From Rhizopus arrhizus (Eukaryota > Mucoromycota > Mucoromycetes > Mucorales > Rhizopodaceae), in NCBI GenBank assembly GCA_024220505.1, contig JAKZZE010000001.1, positions 3,038,001 to 3,102,000 on the forward strand: a stretch of DNA of 64,000 bases, written 5' to 3'. Both the position numbers and the translations under genes were made by a program. The notes beneath the pieces were generated by a model. It had not been told where the DNA came from, did not search any database, and worked only from the letters and a program-made list of their open reading frames with translations. Numbering within the stretch: position 1 is the first letter of the stretch; every line of letters starts with the position of its first letter. Positions 1-9,332 of this stretch are shown in pieces.

Positions 1-928
1 GGCTCGACTGGACTTCATCTTGAGCTACTCTGTCCTGTGGAGCATTAGGAGTTTTCCTGGCCTTTTTAAATGGCTTATTCTTGCTTTTTGCGCATTCAGC
101 AGCAATATGGCCACTAGCACGACAGTTCCAACAAACACGGGATGAACGTTTCTTTGGACAATCAGGGACGGCATGTCCTTCAGCATGACAGTAGCGACAG
201 TAGGTGGGCATGTCACTCCACACAGCATAAAAACCTTCATCTTCTGACTGGTACCAAGGAAGATGGTGAGAAAGGGGAGAGAATCTGTCATCATTTTTTG
301 GGACACTCAGTATAGCATAGCCCGTACCCATATAGGTGCCGGTGTGAGATTCTCGTAGAATTCCCAAATCAAGAACGGAGCCATAAGGTTCCAAACTCAT
401 TTTTAATTGTTCTTTAAGAATGTCCTCTTTAAGAAAGGGAAGGTTCGATAGTCGAAGTCGAACTAAAGGGACAGCTGGATCTAAGGCTCGACAAGGTAAA
501 AGTCTAACCGCATCATTTTCAAAAGTGATGCCGTCTTTAAGAATTTGATCAATAGCTGGATCTAAGGGATCAAAGTTGATTTCAGCGATCTTTCGACTGC
601 CTTCTTTGGTAGTTGCGACTGCAATTCGTGATGGAAATTGTTTTGCAATTAAGGCCATAAGCTGCACGGGCGATTCAGATCTATCAGTCATGTCCAGGAG
701 GACACTACCTGGAGAACGTCCTGCTCTCCACACTTTAGAGTAAATAACTTTGTCTTGTTGACTGTTGTGAATATTGTTTTCAAAAGTAGCATTCATAAGT
801 GATGTTCGCTTCCTGGCCACTACTTGGGACCAGGGCATATTTTTCAATTTAGTAGTAGGCTCTGGTGCCTGTGGTCGCTGCGTGACTGCGTTGACCGACT
901 GGTTAGATATTTTATCGGAAAGAACCAT
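1..928 (-). CDS. LINE ORF1p-like protein with two CCHC zinc knuckles (partial)
   Basis: An uninterrupted reading frame runs on the minus strand from an ATG at 928-926 to the left edge, giving about 309 residues with no stop inside the window. Near the visible C-terminus are two CCHC knuckles, CRYCHAEGHAVPDC and CWNCRASGHIAAEC, both matching CX2CX4HX4C. The chain then turns lysine-rich. This is the architecture of ORF1/gag-like nucleic-acid-binding proteins of fungal LINEs, which coat the element RNA. The frame is intact, so this copy may be younger than most repeats here. It faces away from the truncated LINE at 1204, whose flanking target-site duplication shows it inserted separately. Family-level call; the C-terminus and any downstream reverse transcriptase lie outside the window. 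Confidence 0.75.
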   Translation of the reverse strand, partial: MVLSDKISNQSVNAVTQRPQAPEPTTKLKNMPWSQVVARKRTSLMNATFENNIHNSQQDKVIYSKVWRAGRSPGSVLLDMTDRSESPVQLMALIAKQFPSRIAVATTKEGSRKIAEINFDPLDPAIDQILKDGITFENDAVRLLPCRALDPAVPLVRLRLSNLPFLKEDILKEQLKMSLEPYGSVLDLGILRESHTGTYMGTGYAILSVPKNDDRFSPLSHHLPWYQSEDEGFYAVWSDMPTYCRYCHAEGHAVPDCPKKRSSRVCWNCRASGHIAAECAKSKNKPFKKARKTPNAPQDRVAQDEVQSS

Positions 929-999
929 GATGTCTTCAAGATTTTTTTATTTTTACCTTCTAATTTTTGTAGCGTGAATTGGCCAATTTAAAGTGCGCG

Positions 1000-1145
1000 A
1001 AATTATTTAAAACAGCGCGAATTGGTGCCGTGAGCACAGTATAGTACGACATCTTTTTCTAAAAAGCACGATACTCTTTTCTTGATTTGTGCGACACTTA
1101 TGTTTTATAAAGTGCGACACTTTAACTTTTTTTTTGCGACATTAT
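1000..1145 (-). promoter_or_regulatory. Repeated TGTCGCA / CGCG motifs upstream of the zinc-knuckle ORF
   Basis: Upstream of the minus-strand ORF1 the sequence repeats short units. GTGCGACACTT occurs twice (near 1090 and 1115), TGCGACATTA once (near 1135), and GCGCGAAATTA / GCGCGAATTGG near 1000 and 1013. GC-rich words repeated in an AT-rich background, directly before a retrotransposon ORF, are compatible with a LINE 5'UTR promoter. That role is inferred. Confidence 0.3.
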
Positions 1146-1185
1146 TTTGGTAAAAGGTGTAATAATTAAAAACGCAGTGTTTTAC

Positions 1186-1203
1186 ATCATGCCCTTGTTG
1201 CTT
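1186..1203. repeat. Target-site duplication, left copy (LINE at 1204)
   Basis: ATCATGCCCTTGTTGCTT is present here and again at 3378-3395, directly after the poly(A) tail of the LINE. The first A of the right copy cannot be told from the tail, so the duplication is 17-18 bp. It marks the exact insertion point. Confidence 0.93.
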
Positions 1204-3377
1204 GGATCAAGAAAAGGCATATGACCGCGTCCATCCTCAATACTTACAAGCTTGCTTAGAACGTTTTGGATTTCCATCGACTTTGATCACAAGCATTTTG
1301 TCCTTGTTTTTTGGTACCTCACTCTGCATTAACGTCAATGGATTCCTTACAGCATCGATTCAACAAGCAAGAGGCCTCCGACAAGGAGATCCTCTCTCCC
1401 CTCTGCTTTTCAATCTTGCAATCGAGCCTCTCCTGCGGTCTATTTGGTCCTCCTCTTTAATTTCGGGCTTTACTTTTCCCAGGCCACTCCATCTTGGATT
1501 ATCTAACTTGGCAAGGACGTCGCCTCCAGTTAAAGCTTTGGCTTATGCAGACGATGTCATCGTATTTCTCAGGTGTCCAACAGAATTACAAGTTTTGTTA
1601 CAATTAGTGTCTTTATACGGGAGAGCCTCCAATGCCAAACTCAATTGTCATAAGACACTGGCTGTTTCTCTTTCAGGTCAAGAACAACTAGAATGGCGTA
1701 CCATGCTCAACGCAAACCGTATTCTTCAATGGCATGACAACAAAGAAACAACTGCTGCCATCTATCTAGGATATCCACTTACAAGCAGCACTCAGCAAAT
1801 GTCCAAATATCTTGACAGTATTATCACAAAAATTGAGCGACATGCTAATATCCTATCTCAACGAGGACTCTCCGTACTAGGACGTAGCATGATTGCAAAT
1901 TCACTCTTGCTCAGTCGAATATGGCATAGCATAAGGATACTATGTCCTCCTCAAAGTTTCTTCCAGCGAATACGCTCTGTCATTATCAAGTTTCTTAGAT
2001 ACAAAAACTTTCCATCAGTGAAGTTTCAAGACTGCCGTAGGCCCCGCAAGGAGGGAGGTATAGCAATCCTGGATCCAGCCATGCAGCACTCAGCTCTTCA
2101 GTTGCGATGGCTTATCCCAATGCTCCAATCAACACCCCCGACTTCGACTCAGGAATCCTTTGCTACATCTCTTATGCGATACTATCTCTGTGTTCTGACC
2201 TCCTCGCCTTCAGCGATTCTGCCTTTACTTTTTTCAGAAAAACGTAATACTGACATTAAAAAAATTGGCTGTTTCCAGTCCTTGTTTCGTACTCTAGATC
2301 ATATAGACTATGAAATCAATTGGACAGACCTGAATACTAGTACAGCAGAGGAAATTCCTTTATGCAGAGTATGTCCAGCTTTGCTCACAAATGATCATAC
2401 TTATAAAAGCCCATATTGGAAGACACTTTTGGTAAAAGATGTATACGGATTTAACGTTATCGATGGTAAGCTTACTCCCAGAGGATCTTTCATGTCCAGT
2501 CAGCAAAGAAATAGGGCTATTATATATCTCGATCTCCTGCGTACAGGCCAAATAGCTGAAGAAGATTTTTTTGTCGCCCTTAAAAGTTCACCCAATTGTG
2601 CTCTTGGGGGATTTATATCCTCTTTTGGCTTTCAACGTCCTGCGCCTCAGTTTGCCTCTCTATTCAGCTCGCCTCTACCAGATGGCACTCCAGTTGAGAA
2701 GTTGTCCACTAAGTGGTTCCGAAATCTTGACATACTCCCTTTAGATAGCCTTCCACCCACGTATCCTAGAGCTAGCAAGTCTTCCTGGAACAAATTTTGG
2801 CACGTTTCAATTCCTCATCCAGCGCGTACCATTCTATGGAGGCTTTATCATTCAAAGCTTCCTACCCGCTCTCGTTTACATAAAATCATGCCCAGATATA
2901 TCACTGACGAAGGATGCGTGATGTGTGGCGCAATCGAAACAGATGAACACTTTTTGTGGTCCTGCCCAGTTAAACGGCCTATATGGGTCACATTGGCGCA
3001 AAGATTTCTTGACCAACCATCGCTACTATCTTTTGATCAAATAAATCGACCACTCCAAACAACAGTCAAGACGCTATCACATTGGAAACTTGACACCTGT
3101 CATGTAATTGCTTGTGGAGTCTTGAGCTTATGGAGGCTACACTGGAAATATATTTTTGAAGATACACCTTTCTGGCCAAATGAAGCAACAGCAAGAGCTA
3201 CAGCGCTACTCAGACGAATCCACAGTGAAAATTTACATCGTCAAGAAATGTAGAAATTTTACAATTTATTATATTGATAGTTATTTTATTGTTGTAATTT
3301 TCATTTTTTTGTAACAGTGCTCGTCTGGAGGCGGCACTAGAATAAAATCCTCATACAAAAAAAAAAAAAAAAAAAAA
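1204..3377 (+). mobile_element. 5'-truncated LINE with poly(A) tail
   Basis: The non-LTR retrotransposon copy is cut off inside the reverse-transcriptase domain; its first bases encode the start of DQEKAYDRVHPQYL (RT motif A). It ends with an AATAAA-containing 3'UTR and about 22 A residues (3357-3378). The 17-18 bp target-site duplication on both sides shows target-primed reverse transcription that stopped early. The reading frame is still intact over about 680 codons, so the insertion is recent. It sits about 270 bp upstream of MRD1. Confidence 0.93.
1205..3253 (+). CDS. LINE reverse transcriptase, N-terminally truncated, with zf-RVT finger
   Basis: About 683 codons remain, with no start codon of their own because the element is 5'-truncated. 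Visible RT blocks are DQEKAYDRV (motif A), QGDPLSPLLFNLAIEPLL (motif B) and LAYADDVIVFL (motif C, catalytic Asp pair intact). The connection and thumb region follows. Near the C-terminus the cysteine/histidine cluster CVMCGAIETDEHFLWSC matches the zf-RVT finger of L1/Tx1-type LINEs. The N-terminal endonuclease and early palm are missing, so this copy cannot be autonomous. It resembles the element at 46906 closely enough to be the same family. Confidence 0.88.
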   Translation, partial: DQEKAYDRVHPQYLQACLERFGFPSTLITSILSLFFGTSLCINVNGFLTASIQQARGLRQGDPLSPLLFNLAIEPLLRSIWSSSLISGFTFPRPLHLGLSNLARTSPPVKALAYADDVIVFLRCPTELQVLLQLVSLYGRASNAKLNCHKTLAVSLSGQEQLEWRTMLNANRILQWHDNKETTAAIYLGYPLTSSTQQMSKYLDSIITKIERHANILSQRGLSVLGRSMIANSLLLSRIWHSIRILCPPQSFFQRIRSVIIKFLRYKNFPSVKFQDCRRPRKEGGIAILDPAMQHSALQLRWLIPMLQSTPPTSTQESFATSLMRYYLCVLTSSPSAILPLLFSEKRNTDIKKIGCFQSLFRTLDHIDYEINWTDLNTSTAEEIPLCRVCPALLTNDHTYKSPYWKTLLVKDVYGFNVIDGKLTPRGSFMSSQQRNRAIIYLDLLRTGQIAEEDFFVALKSSPNCALGGFISSFGFQRPAPQFASLFSSPLPDGTPVEKLSTKWFRNLDILPLDSLPPTYPRASKSSWNKFWHVSIPHPARTILWRLYHSKLPTRSRLHKIMPRYITDEGCVMCGAIETDEHFLWSCPVKRPIWVTLAQRFLDQPSLLSFDQINRPLQTTVKTLSHWKLDTCHVIACGVLSLWRLHWKYIFEDTPFWPNEATARATALLRRIHSENLHRQEM

Positions 3378-3395
3378 ATCATGCCCTTGTTGCTT
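3378..3395. repeat. Target-site duplication, right copy
   Basis: Second copy of the 17-18 bp duplication at 1186-1203, directly after the LINE poly(A). Joining the sequence left of 1186 to the sequence right of 3395 restores the empty site. Confidence 0.93.
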
Positions 3396-3644
3396 CCCCA
3401 TTTCTCGCAATAATTAAAAACCATTTTGCGGCATTGAAGAATAAATGCTCCTGTACCATTGTTTGTTTTAGGTAATGCTCTAGCTGCAAATACAGACATC
3501 TTTGAGATGAACACAAGTGTGAAGGGTAAAGGCATACCTAAACGGACCAATTTGTGGCTTCGATCTTCAGTTGTGACTGTTGTACCTTTAAATAGAGGGA
3601 TTTTTAGAAATTATAGATGTTTTATACCTTTGATTTCAACAAAA

Positions 3645-6252
3645 ATGTAAGCCAACCATGATAAATACTTAAAAACAAACTGAATCTAATTCTTATATAG
3701 GTCTCGTTTGATTGTAAAGAATCTGCCAAAAGAATTATCAGAGGAAAAGTTTCGTGAACATTTTGCAAAGAAAGGGGAAGTCACTGATGCTAAGCTTGTA
3801 AAAACAAAGTAAATATTGCAGTATAAATTTTATAGGTCTTTCTTCTCACGCAGTATTGATAGATATGGAAGTTCTCGTCGATTCGGTTTTATTGGATATA
3901 AAACAGAAGCAGTTGCAGATGCTGCTATACAATATTTCAACAATACATTTATTAACACTTGTCGAATTTCAGTTGAGAAAGCCATTGCGTATGGATCAGA
4001 ACAGTTGCCAAGAGCATGGAGTAAATATACACCGGGATCATCTGCTCATGAAAAAAGAACAGAGTCTCAGAACAAAAAGAATAAGGATCAGTTTGAAGTA
4101 GAGGAGACAGAGGCATTCAAAGCCAAAAAGAAGAAGGAAACAGACGACTTCATCAACCAGTTGAATGCAGATAAAAATGATCCTAAGCTGAAGGAATATT
4201 TGGAAGCCATGATGCCCCGATCAAAGGGCAAGACTTGGGGTAATGATGATACTGCAGATGCAGCTGTAGAAAACGATAAAGAAGAAAACGTAGAGAATTC
4301 CGTTCAATATACTGGCTCAGATGATGAATTGTATCAAGATCTTCCACTCAAGAAAACTAAACAGACTGAGGAGGAAGATGAAGACATTGAGATGGAAGAA
4401 AATGATGGTAACGATGTAAAAGTAGCTGAGGAAGATGACTCAAAGGCTGAAGCAATGGATACGGAGGAAGAGACAAAACAAAAGGATCCCAAAGACCTTA
4501 TTGCCGAAACTGGACGTCTCTTTATTCGTAACTTGACTTACGCATGCACAGAAGATGACTTGAAGGAGGTTTTTGAAAAATATGGAACATTATCAGAAGT
4601 CCATATGCCAATTGCAAAAGATACCAAAAAATCTAAAGGTTATGCATATATCTCTTACTTGCTTCCCGAGCATGCCTTAAAGGCTTATGAAGCTCTTGAC
4701 ATGAAGACTTTCCAAGGTCGTTTGTTACATATTATACCTGGTGAAGAGAAACCACCTACAAAGGAAGAGGAGTTGATGGGTCCCAACGGAACTAAGTTGA
4801 GTTCAGTAAAGAAAGAAAAGGAGAAGAAACGTAGAAATCTTGCTGGAAACGACTTTAACTGGAACTCACTTTATATGAGTGTAAATACTCTCATACAGCT
4901 CATTTTAAAAAATCTAACCTGATCTTTATTATAGGCAGATGCAATTGCTGAATCCATTGCTGACCGTTTGGGTGTCTCTAAGTCTGAAGTGTTAAATGCA
5001 GATGCTAATAATATGGCTGTCAGACTTGCACTTGCAGAAACACAAATCGTGAATGAAACAAAGGAATTTTTTGAAAAGCACGGTATTGTACTTGATACCT
5101 TTGGTAAAAAGGAGAGAAGTGAAACTATTATTTTGGTAAAGAATATTCCATACGGAACGACTGAAGAAGACATGCGTGAACTTTTTGGAAAATATGGTGA
5201 ATTGGGTCGAGTAAGTTGGTTGATTAAAATGAATATTATACTCTTATCTTGACACGCATATTATTTAGGTTCTTATGCCTCCCGCTAAAACAATTGCTGT
5301 TGTCGAATTCCTTGAACCAAGCGAAGCAAGAAATGCATTTAAATCATTAGCGTATCGTCGTTACAAAGATTCACTGATCTATCTTGAAAAAGCACCTAGT
5401 GGATTATTTAGAGACAAGTTTGTACGAGGTGGTACTAATGATAAAAAGGAGCAAAAGGCTGAGGAAGAGAAGAAGCCAAAGAGTGCTACAGAACTTTTGG
5501 CAGCAGAAGAAGAAAGCAGTGATGATATTACTTCAATTTTCGTTAAGAATATCAGTTTTAGCACTACTGTTGAGTCTCTCCGTAATGCCTTTAAGGGAAT
5601 CCCTGGCTATAGATCATCACGTATTAATGTAAAACCTGATCCAAAAAATACTGGTAAAACATTAAGTATGGGCTATGGTTTTGTAGAGTTTGATAGTAAG
5701 TCAAATGCTGAAAAGGCAATAAACGCAATGCAGGTAAACAGACTTGATCAACACTTTTTATGTCGGAAAACTAATTATAGTTTTAGGGTTATCTTTTGGA
5801 TGAACATGCACTTCAATTGAAATTATCGCATCACAAAGCAGGCATAAATAGCAAGAAATCAAAGACACCAGAGACCACTAAATTAGTAGTAAGAAATGTA
5901 CCATTTGAAGCTACTGATAAAGATTTGCGTGAATTATTCGGGTAAGTTGTGAAAAAAAAAAAAACTCCCCAAATTGGTTCTAAGGATTTGATAATAACAT
6001 ATCTCTCGTTGCTTTAGCTCTTATGGTCAACTCAAATCACTTCGTATGCCCAAGAAGTTCACTGGTGGCCACCGTGGTTTTGCTTTCTTGGATTTCTTGA
6101 CAAAGCAAGAAGCAAAGAATGTATACGATAACATGGGTAATATTCACTTGTATGGTCGTCACCTTGTATTAGAATGGGCACAAGAAGGCGATAAAGCATC
6201 CGAAAGCTCATTGGATGGCTCAAGGAAGAGAAGAAGAGAAGAAGACGAATAG
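3645..6252 (+). CDS. MRD1: Mrd1/RBM19 pre-rRNA processing protein with five RRMs
   Basis: Nucleolar RNA-binding protein of the small-subunit processome, needed for 18S rRNA maturation. Exons: 3645-3646, 3701-3808, 3854-4880, 4935-5210, 5269-5733, 5787-5941, 6018-6252; together 755 codons plus stop, all phases consistent. The start codon is split: AT lies before the first intron and G after it, giving [13 protein letters not shown], very like the MSR-IVK start of known Mrd1 proteins. RRM1 begins at residue 1, and its RNP1 contains [10 protein letters not shown]. An acidic, Lys-rich linker follows. Further RRMs start near residues 257 (RLFIRNLTY), 441 (ILVKNIPYG), 559 (IFVKNISFS) and 658 (LVVRNVPFE). 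The [19 protein letters not shown] segment is also Mrd1-like. An AATAAA lies about 20 bp after the stop. Confidence 0.95.
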
Positions 6253-6344
6253 ACTATTAATTTTTTTGTAAATAAAACTTGAATTTTTCTTTTTACGCTA
6301 GTTGACATAAACATCAATCTACGCAAGTAGGGTGGTTATATTAC

Positions 6345-7520
6345 GTTTGAATAAGATACTTTATTTATAAACATTTTAAGTGACTGCAATAGGCACTTGC
6401 TACCTTAAAGCATCGTATCACCTGGGCCAGATCAAATTATGTTAAACTAAAAACCCTTAAGAGATAAAGGGAAAAAAGAGAAGGAAAAGGGAAGAGAGTA
6501 AGTAGAGGGGAAGTAAAGAACTGATTATAATTGCTCTGGGTCAAATGGCGATGGAAGTATCTTGTCATGACATAGAAAATCAAGTTCATGAAAGATGGTA
6601 TATATAGTCGGCCAGCGAGAGAATCAGGAAGCTACACTAGAGTAGGACCAAGGTCGGCTAGTAGGCAAAATGTTAAAAAAGAACGGCAATAGGTTTACAA
6701 TAGTTTCTAGCTGATGCATATTCAAGTAATGAATAGAATGGGTTTTTATGGATCTTTGGTGAGGATGCCTAGGACAAGGCTTAGGTTTTCACCAGGTAAT
6801 CAGTCAAGACGCCAACTGATACAACGACTGCGTTCTATATGAATCATTGGTAGCCAAAAGAAGAGATCGATACATAAATATGAGCGGCAGACAGAAAGAA
6901 GCTGTGAATCGGATTCGAACCGACGTTTAAACAGATTGTCACGTCGGAACTGGAGCTGAAATTGCTTTAGTTGTTTTCTGTCAAGAGTGTCATCAAACGA
7001 TAGGCAACATTGCCAAGAGTGGACTTGGTAAGTTTTTTCCAATATGAATGGCTGTTGGAATGTTGAAGGAGCGTTAGGGGGTAGTAAGAAACGTATCAGC
7101 AGGCAAGAATAAGGGCCAAAGGAGGAATCGTGCTTGCAATATATTAACACATTCTTTTATTTAAGCAAGTTTATCATTTGCAGTATCACTTTGGTAGAAG
7201 AACTAGGCGATCCACTGAAAATTGTTCGAGTACGTGTATTTTGAATATTTTCAAACTTGTTCATATTAATGGGGTTAAAAGTGATAATAGCAGGAGTATA
7301 TTCCAATTAAGATTGGACGATTTGTGCGGAAAAACAAAAGGCAAGCAGATTACTAAAATCTTTTGGGTTGACACCAATAGTGGAGAGTTGATGAAAAGTC
7401 AACAGTGCTTTCTTAGCATTGGGAGTAATGAGGTCAAATATACTGATATACCTACCACCCTTGATAGAGATACCAAGATGCACGAAGGACCGTTGACGAA
7501 AGAAAGACTCAGAGCCAAAA
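6345..7520 (-). mobile_element. Decayed LINE remnant (family B, copy 1)
   Basis: Read on the minus strand from 7510 downward, the sequence translates with several frame breaks into stretches matching the LINE at 24680. Examples are a LGISIKGG counterpart of LGIPIGPGG, STKVILQM for STKVMLHL, and FWLPMIHIERSRCISWRL for LWLPMSLAERSRLVRWRL. The 3' region near 6412-6430 keeps the family word CCTGGGCCAGATCAAAT (CCCGGGTCAGATCAA in other copies) and ends in an ATAAATAAAG-like tail near 6350. Boundaries are approximate. No coding capacity remains. Confidence 0.8.
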
Positions 7521-7534
7521 ATTATGATTAAATA

Positions 7535-8400
7535 TTTTATTTATATTAAAAAAGACTTAACTGAGCGCGCGGTATCTTTTATACATCTTAATCACCCAAG
7601 TCAGATCAGAAAGAAGTATAAAGGGATCAAAAACATCCTTTGGGATCAAGGACAAAAAAAGTAAAAGAAAAGTAAATGAGTAAGAAGGGAAAGGCATGTC
7701 ATAAACATTGGCGTGGGTTCTGTAGTAACCAATGCAAGAGTCGTTTTCCGGGAAAGAGTAGAAGCGAGGGAGGCAGTTTTTGATTATGAAGGTGATCGAG
7801 CTCAAAGAGTATCAGACATATGGTGAGACAGCGAAGGAACCAAGAGGAAACAGATTAAAAGGAGCGTAGTTTGCGAGTGGGTAGTAAGTTCAAAAGGAAC
7901 AACAAAAGATTTCTAATAGTAGTAGACATTTATAACCTTCTATGCATGTTGAGACATTGTATAACATGTTTCTTGGAAAGAGAACGGTCAGGATGCTTGG
8001 GACAGGAATTTGATTGGCCACCAGGCAGCCAACCAAGTCTCCAACGGACACGTATGCTGCGTTCAGAGTAGGACATGGGAAGCCAAAGTATAGGATCTAA
8101 GGACAAAGAAAGGCAGCAAAGAGAGAGCAACTTAAAGTAAGGAACCGATTGCCTTTTAAAAGGTTATCTTGCAGAACCCTTGTTTGACGATCCTAAAAGA
8201 ACGAGCATAGAGGATATCACCTAACTGTGAACAACGTTGCCATAAATGGCCCTTTTCTGTTGATGTGATGGCTGCCAAAAAGATACGATATATTTTTACG
8301 TATATGTCACAACATAATAATGAAAGAGCTCTTGAATACATAAATTCTGCTTCTTCTGACGATTGTACGAGAATCTTATAACGGGGCCTCATCCCTTACC
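7535..8400 (-). mobile_element. Decayed LINE remnant (family B, copy 2)
   Basis: A second minus-strand remnant lies head to tail with copy 1. It keeps DPILWLPMSYSERS and RWRLGWLPGG near 7990-8100 and a GHLWQRC stretch near 8250, matching the C-terminal half of the LINE at 24680. The 3' part near 7590 contains CACCCAAGTCAGATCAGA, the diverged family 3'UTR word, followed by an ATATAAATAAAATATTTAA tail at about 7530-7550. Frame breaks are numerous. Confidence 0.75.
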
Positions 8401-9332
8401 TAGCAGATAAGTTTTACATAATACTTTTTATGATAATCTTTTACTAATACTTTCACTGCTTGTTCTATCTCAAAAGTCCTAAACTTTCTCCAATCAAATA
8501 CTATCAAAACTTCACCGCTTCATTTTCATATTACTTCATCACTTTTCTCCAAGTTCTTTCAACACACTTTTCCGAATTATTTCTCTTACTTTTCCCAAAA
8601 ATTTGAAAAATCCAGTATGCAAAGTTGTATCATAAAATTTGAATATGCGTTCGCTTAAAAATTGAACTCAATTGTTTGCAGCACAGGCTCAGCTAATTAA
8701 TTTGTCAAGAGCCCATGTGGATGATTTACATATATCGTGAAAGTTATCAGTGAGCTCTTATTGTTCTGCCACCATCTAATCAATATCTCTAGAATAACTC
8801 AATCATTATTTTCTGTGCCAGCCACTACACATTAAAAACTATTCCGTCTTTTCTCCTTAATATCACAGACCGGAATTCACCAAAAATAGAATGAATTTCA
8901 TAAATAGTGAACAACATATCAATAAATCGTATGCGGCCTTCTTCTCTTCTCCAGACCTACTGTTATTCATATGAGCATTAACTTTGAGTTCCAAAGAGAT
9001 ATGATTCTGATGATGTATCAATTGAAAACGTGTAAAAACAACGAGACGGAACTAAATCTAGAGTCCCATTACCTGGACTTTGTCGTCCGCAAGCAAACAT
9101 TTTGCGTACTCGATGATGCTATTTTTAGTATATATTTGAAGTAATCAAGGACTTTTAACAAAGCAAATCGCATTTTTTGCTAAGTGATAAATCATGCCCA
9201 GGTACTCACTATGGATTGAATTTCTGAGTAGTAAAAAAAAAAACGAGACTGTAATTAAATATTGTGTTCCCCTATTTAAACTTATTCCTTTTTTTCTTTT
9301 CTTTGTTTTTCTTTACATTCAAAGCTAAAGTA
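8401..9332. other. Intergenic, no recognisable feature
   Basis: AT-rich sequence without a convincing reading frame, RNA gene or repeat. The last 100 bp form the likely promoter and 5'UTR of the TBC gene, with a T/C-rich stretch at 9283-9320. Confidence 0.5.

Noticed and set aside
6900..6940. tRNA T-arm-like GGATTCGAACC on the plus strand
   Set aside because: The reverse strand lacks a matching acceptor stem, D-arm and anticodon arm. The bases are explained as coding sequence of the decayed LINE (FKRRFESDSQLL).
7178..7531. 117-codon plus-strand frame as a gene
   Set aside because: It is antisense to the LINE remnant; the minus strand gives clear RT-like blocks such as STKVILQM.
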